From Thermohalobaculum sp963721105 (GTDB taxonomy: Bacteria; Pseudomonadota; Alphaproteobacteria; Rhodobacterales; Rhodobacteraceae), in NCBI GenBank assembly GCA_963721105.1, contig CAVRHY010000004.1, forward strand, positions 434,001-498,000: a stretch of DNA of 64,000 nt, given 5' to 3'. This document shows positions 61,307 to 64,000 of the stretch, piece after piece (position 1 is the stretch's first letter; each line of letters starts with the position of its first letter). The notes under the pieces are model-generated. The model was not told the DNA's origin, did no database searches, and was given only the letters and a program-made list of their open reading frames with translations. Both the position numbers and the translations under genes were made by a program.

Positions 61307-61345
61307 AAGTAAAATCAGGAGAAATTGGGATCGCCGACAAAGCGC

Positions 61346-61374
61346 TTGCAACGCCCGGCGAATCCCCCTAGACA
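61346..61374 (+). promoter_or_regulatory. Candidate rRNA operon promoter
   Basis: TTGCAA (61346-61351), a 17-base spacer and TAGACA (61369-61374) form a plausible sigma-70 promoter about 430 bases upstream of 16S. This is the strongest -35/-10 pair I see in the 497-base leader. Confidence 0.5.
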
Positions 61375-61583
61375 CCGCGCTCACCGGCGACGGGGTCCAC
61401 GACGAGACGGGGACGACGCAGCCGGGGTCGAGGTCGAAACTTTCCTCTTGCGGATCGCGGCGACCGAGACTAACTACCGCCTCCCGGCGGGCACGGGCCG
61501 AACGGCCACGGTTCACCGGGAAAGAAAATTCAGGCAGGCTCGGGTCCGACGCGCCCTCCAGGCGCTAGGGCTTGTTTCTGCCC

Positions 61584-61596
61584 CGCTCTTTGAAAT
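61584..61596 (+). promoter_or_regulatory. boxA-like antitermination element in rRNA leader
   Basis: CGCTCTTTGAAAT resembles boxA (TGCTCTTTAACA), the NusB/S10 recognition site of rRNA leaders, and lies about 210 bases before 16S. It would be needed to read through the hairpins of the spacer. Confidence 0.5.
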
Positions 61597-61803
61597 TTTG
61601 ATGCGAAGAAGGGATATGCGGGCGGTTCGGTGTCGTGAACGACGGACGGACCGGAGCATATCGGCGCCTAGGGCGTGATGCCCGATGATGGCGTAGTCAG
61701 CTTCATCGCTTGGTGGGATCCGGTTCCGCGAGGGATCTGGTCGCATCGAGTGAATGACGATGTGCGAAGGTTCGAACGTCAAGAAGCGCCGGTTGGCGCT
61801 TTC

Positions 61804-63279
<1,476 letters not shown>

Positions 63280-63526
63280 CGGCCTCCACCGGAGAGGGCA
63301 TCACGCCCGATCCTGGCGGCCTACCTTGGCAGCCCCGTTCCTCAAGGACGGGGCAAATGACGGCCCGGACCGTCCACATATCCCTTCGAGAAAGAGCAGG
63401 ATGCGACCCGCTGTCGGGCAGTCGCCGGCGTGCGGCGATCCTCGCGGCTCGCGCCGTCCGGCGCTGCGCCTCGCATCCGTCCACTGGACGGCTGCGTTCC
63501 GGCTCGAAGAGCCGGAAGCGGCTTGC

Positions 63527-63603
63527 GGGTCGGTAGCTCAGGTGGTTAGAGCGTACGCCTGATAAGCGTAAGGTCGGAGGTTCAAGTCCTCCTCGACCCA
63601 CCA
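63527..63603 (+). tRNA. tRNA-Ile (anticodon GAU)
   Basis: Acceptor GGGTCGG/TCGACCC, anticodon stem TACGC/GCGTA with loop CTGATAA (GAT), T-arm GGAGG TTCAAGT CCTCC, and an encoded CCA at 63601-63603. It lies in the usual place in the 16S-23S spacer. Confidence 0.97.
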
Positions 63604-63670
63604 CCATTCAGATCCGGCAATCCCGTCCGTCGCGCCATCCGCGCGGCAGGGGCCGCGCGGCGCTGCGGCT

Positions 63671-63698
63671 CGAAACGCCCCGCCGGGGCGTTTCGCCG
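63671..63698. repeat. Strong inverted repeat between tRNA-Ile and tRNA-Ala
   Basis: CGAAACGCCCC and GGGGCGTTTCG form an 11-bp stem with a three-base loop in the rRNA spacer. It is probably an RNA-processing or structural element of the precursor. Confidence 0.6.
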
Positions 63699-63717
63699 GC
63701 TTCGCCGATCGCCTTGC

Positions 63718-63790
63718 GGGGCCTTAGCTCAGCTGGGAGAGCACCTGCTTTGCAAGCAGGGGGTCGCCGGTTCGATCCCGGCAGGCTCCA
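63718..63790 (+). tRNA. tRNA-Ala (anticodon UGC)
   Basis: Acceptor GGGGCCT/AGGCTCC, D-arm GCTCAGCTGGGAGAGC, anticodon stem CCTGC/GCAGG with loop TTTGCAA (TGC), T-arm GCCGG TTCGATC CCGGC. After discriminator A the sequence is CGC, so CCA is not encoded, unlike the neighbouring tRNA-Ile. Confidence 0.96.
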
Positions 63791-63815
63791 CGCCCGACCG
63801 GGCGGGTTTTGTTTT
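63791..63815 (+). terminator. Terminator-like hairpin directly after tRNA-Ala inside the rRNA spacer
   Basis: CGCCCG / CGGGCG with a very short loop is followed by GGTTTTGTTTT. It has the form of an intrinsic terminator before the 23S gene, which lies past the window edge. rRNA antitermination may suppress it. Confidence 0.45.
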
Positions 63816-64000
63816 GCGCTACCGCGCTTCGCGCTGCTTGAGCGCGGAGGGTGGCTGGCCCCGCTGGGGCACATTATTCGTTTGGACCTTTTGGAGCGCT
63901 TCGCTCCGGGTACCTTGACATCGTGAAGAGAGAGAACACGAGACGCTTTTGGGCGTCGATGGCCAGTGCGGCCGCGGCGACGGGTCTCCGTTCGTAGGCG

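Noticed and set aside
63816..64000. Start of 23S rRNA
   Set aside because: No recognisable 23S 5' end appears before the window stops; this is still spacer.

Overview
The window is GC-rich chromosomal DNA from an alphaproteobacterium. The 16S rRNA gene at the right end has alphaproteobacterial character, and the block SUV3-like helicase - S4-domain protein - fdxA - carD is a familiar alphaproteobacterial gene order. The 16S reads as Rhodospirillales-like by eye, but I could not search it, so family and genus are left open.

Layout. 1-8.2 kb: an exopolysaccharide export/assembly cluster (partial glycosyltransferase, methyltransferase, Wzy-like polymerase, Wzx-like flippase, Wzc/ExoP-like chain-length tyrosine kinase), ended by an IS5-type element inserted exactly at the wzc stop codon. 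8.2-16.7 kb: a tiny ORF with a perfect Shine-Dalgarno, a PRC-barrel protein, mmsA, a stand-alone EndoU-like protein, a HerA/DUF853 ATPase, an IalB-like exported protein and a flavin monooxygenase. 16.7-20.4 kb: a decayed 5'-nucleotidase, then a probable sugar-acid catabolic module (frameshifted enolase-superfamily dehydratase, SDR dehydrogenase, FAH-family hydrolase). 20.4-24.6 kb: a GtrA/GtrB/GT2/GT-C glycosyl-transfer cluster. 24.8-27.5 kb: OmpA-like protein and an extended MepA-type endopeptidase. 27.6-32.8 kb: a second polysaccharide patch with an asnB remnant, a GT-methyltransferase fusion, a frameshifted FkbM methyltransferase, an AT-richer 2OG-Fe(II) oxygenase and a flippase, ending at tRNA-Val(CAC). 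33-46.3 kb: housekeeping genes (gph, glmU, glmS, cbiB, hisN, SCP2, TPR, helicase, S4, fdxA, carD). 46.6-54 kb: cupin, HTH-PBP regulator, MFS plus enolase pair, and a MarR-EmrA-EmrB efflux operon. 54-57.7 kb: a tightly coupled ATP-grasp / GNAT-HDAC-GNAT / SET-domain operon, the most unusual system in the window. 57.8-61.3 kb: TerB-DnaJ protein, arginase-fold protein, small membrane protein, Bcr-type MFS. 61.3-64 kb: rRNA operon start (promoter, boxA-like element, 16S, tRNA-Ile(GAU), tRNA-Ala(UGC)); the 23S lies beyond the edge.

How genes work together. GlmU and GlmS supply UDP-GlcNAc precursors. The two polysaccharide clusters supply polymerase, flippase, copolymerase and decorating enzymes for a surface glycan. 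CarD, encoded in the window, is a general RNA polymerase factor for rRNA transcription, and its upstream region shares a 15-nt palindromic motif with the rRNA leader. Several conserved genes (glmS, helicase, an enolase, fkbM) are each broken by apparent single-base indels. Because glmS is normally essential, sequence error is a serious explanation for that pattern.
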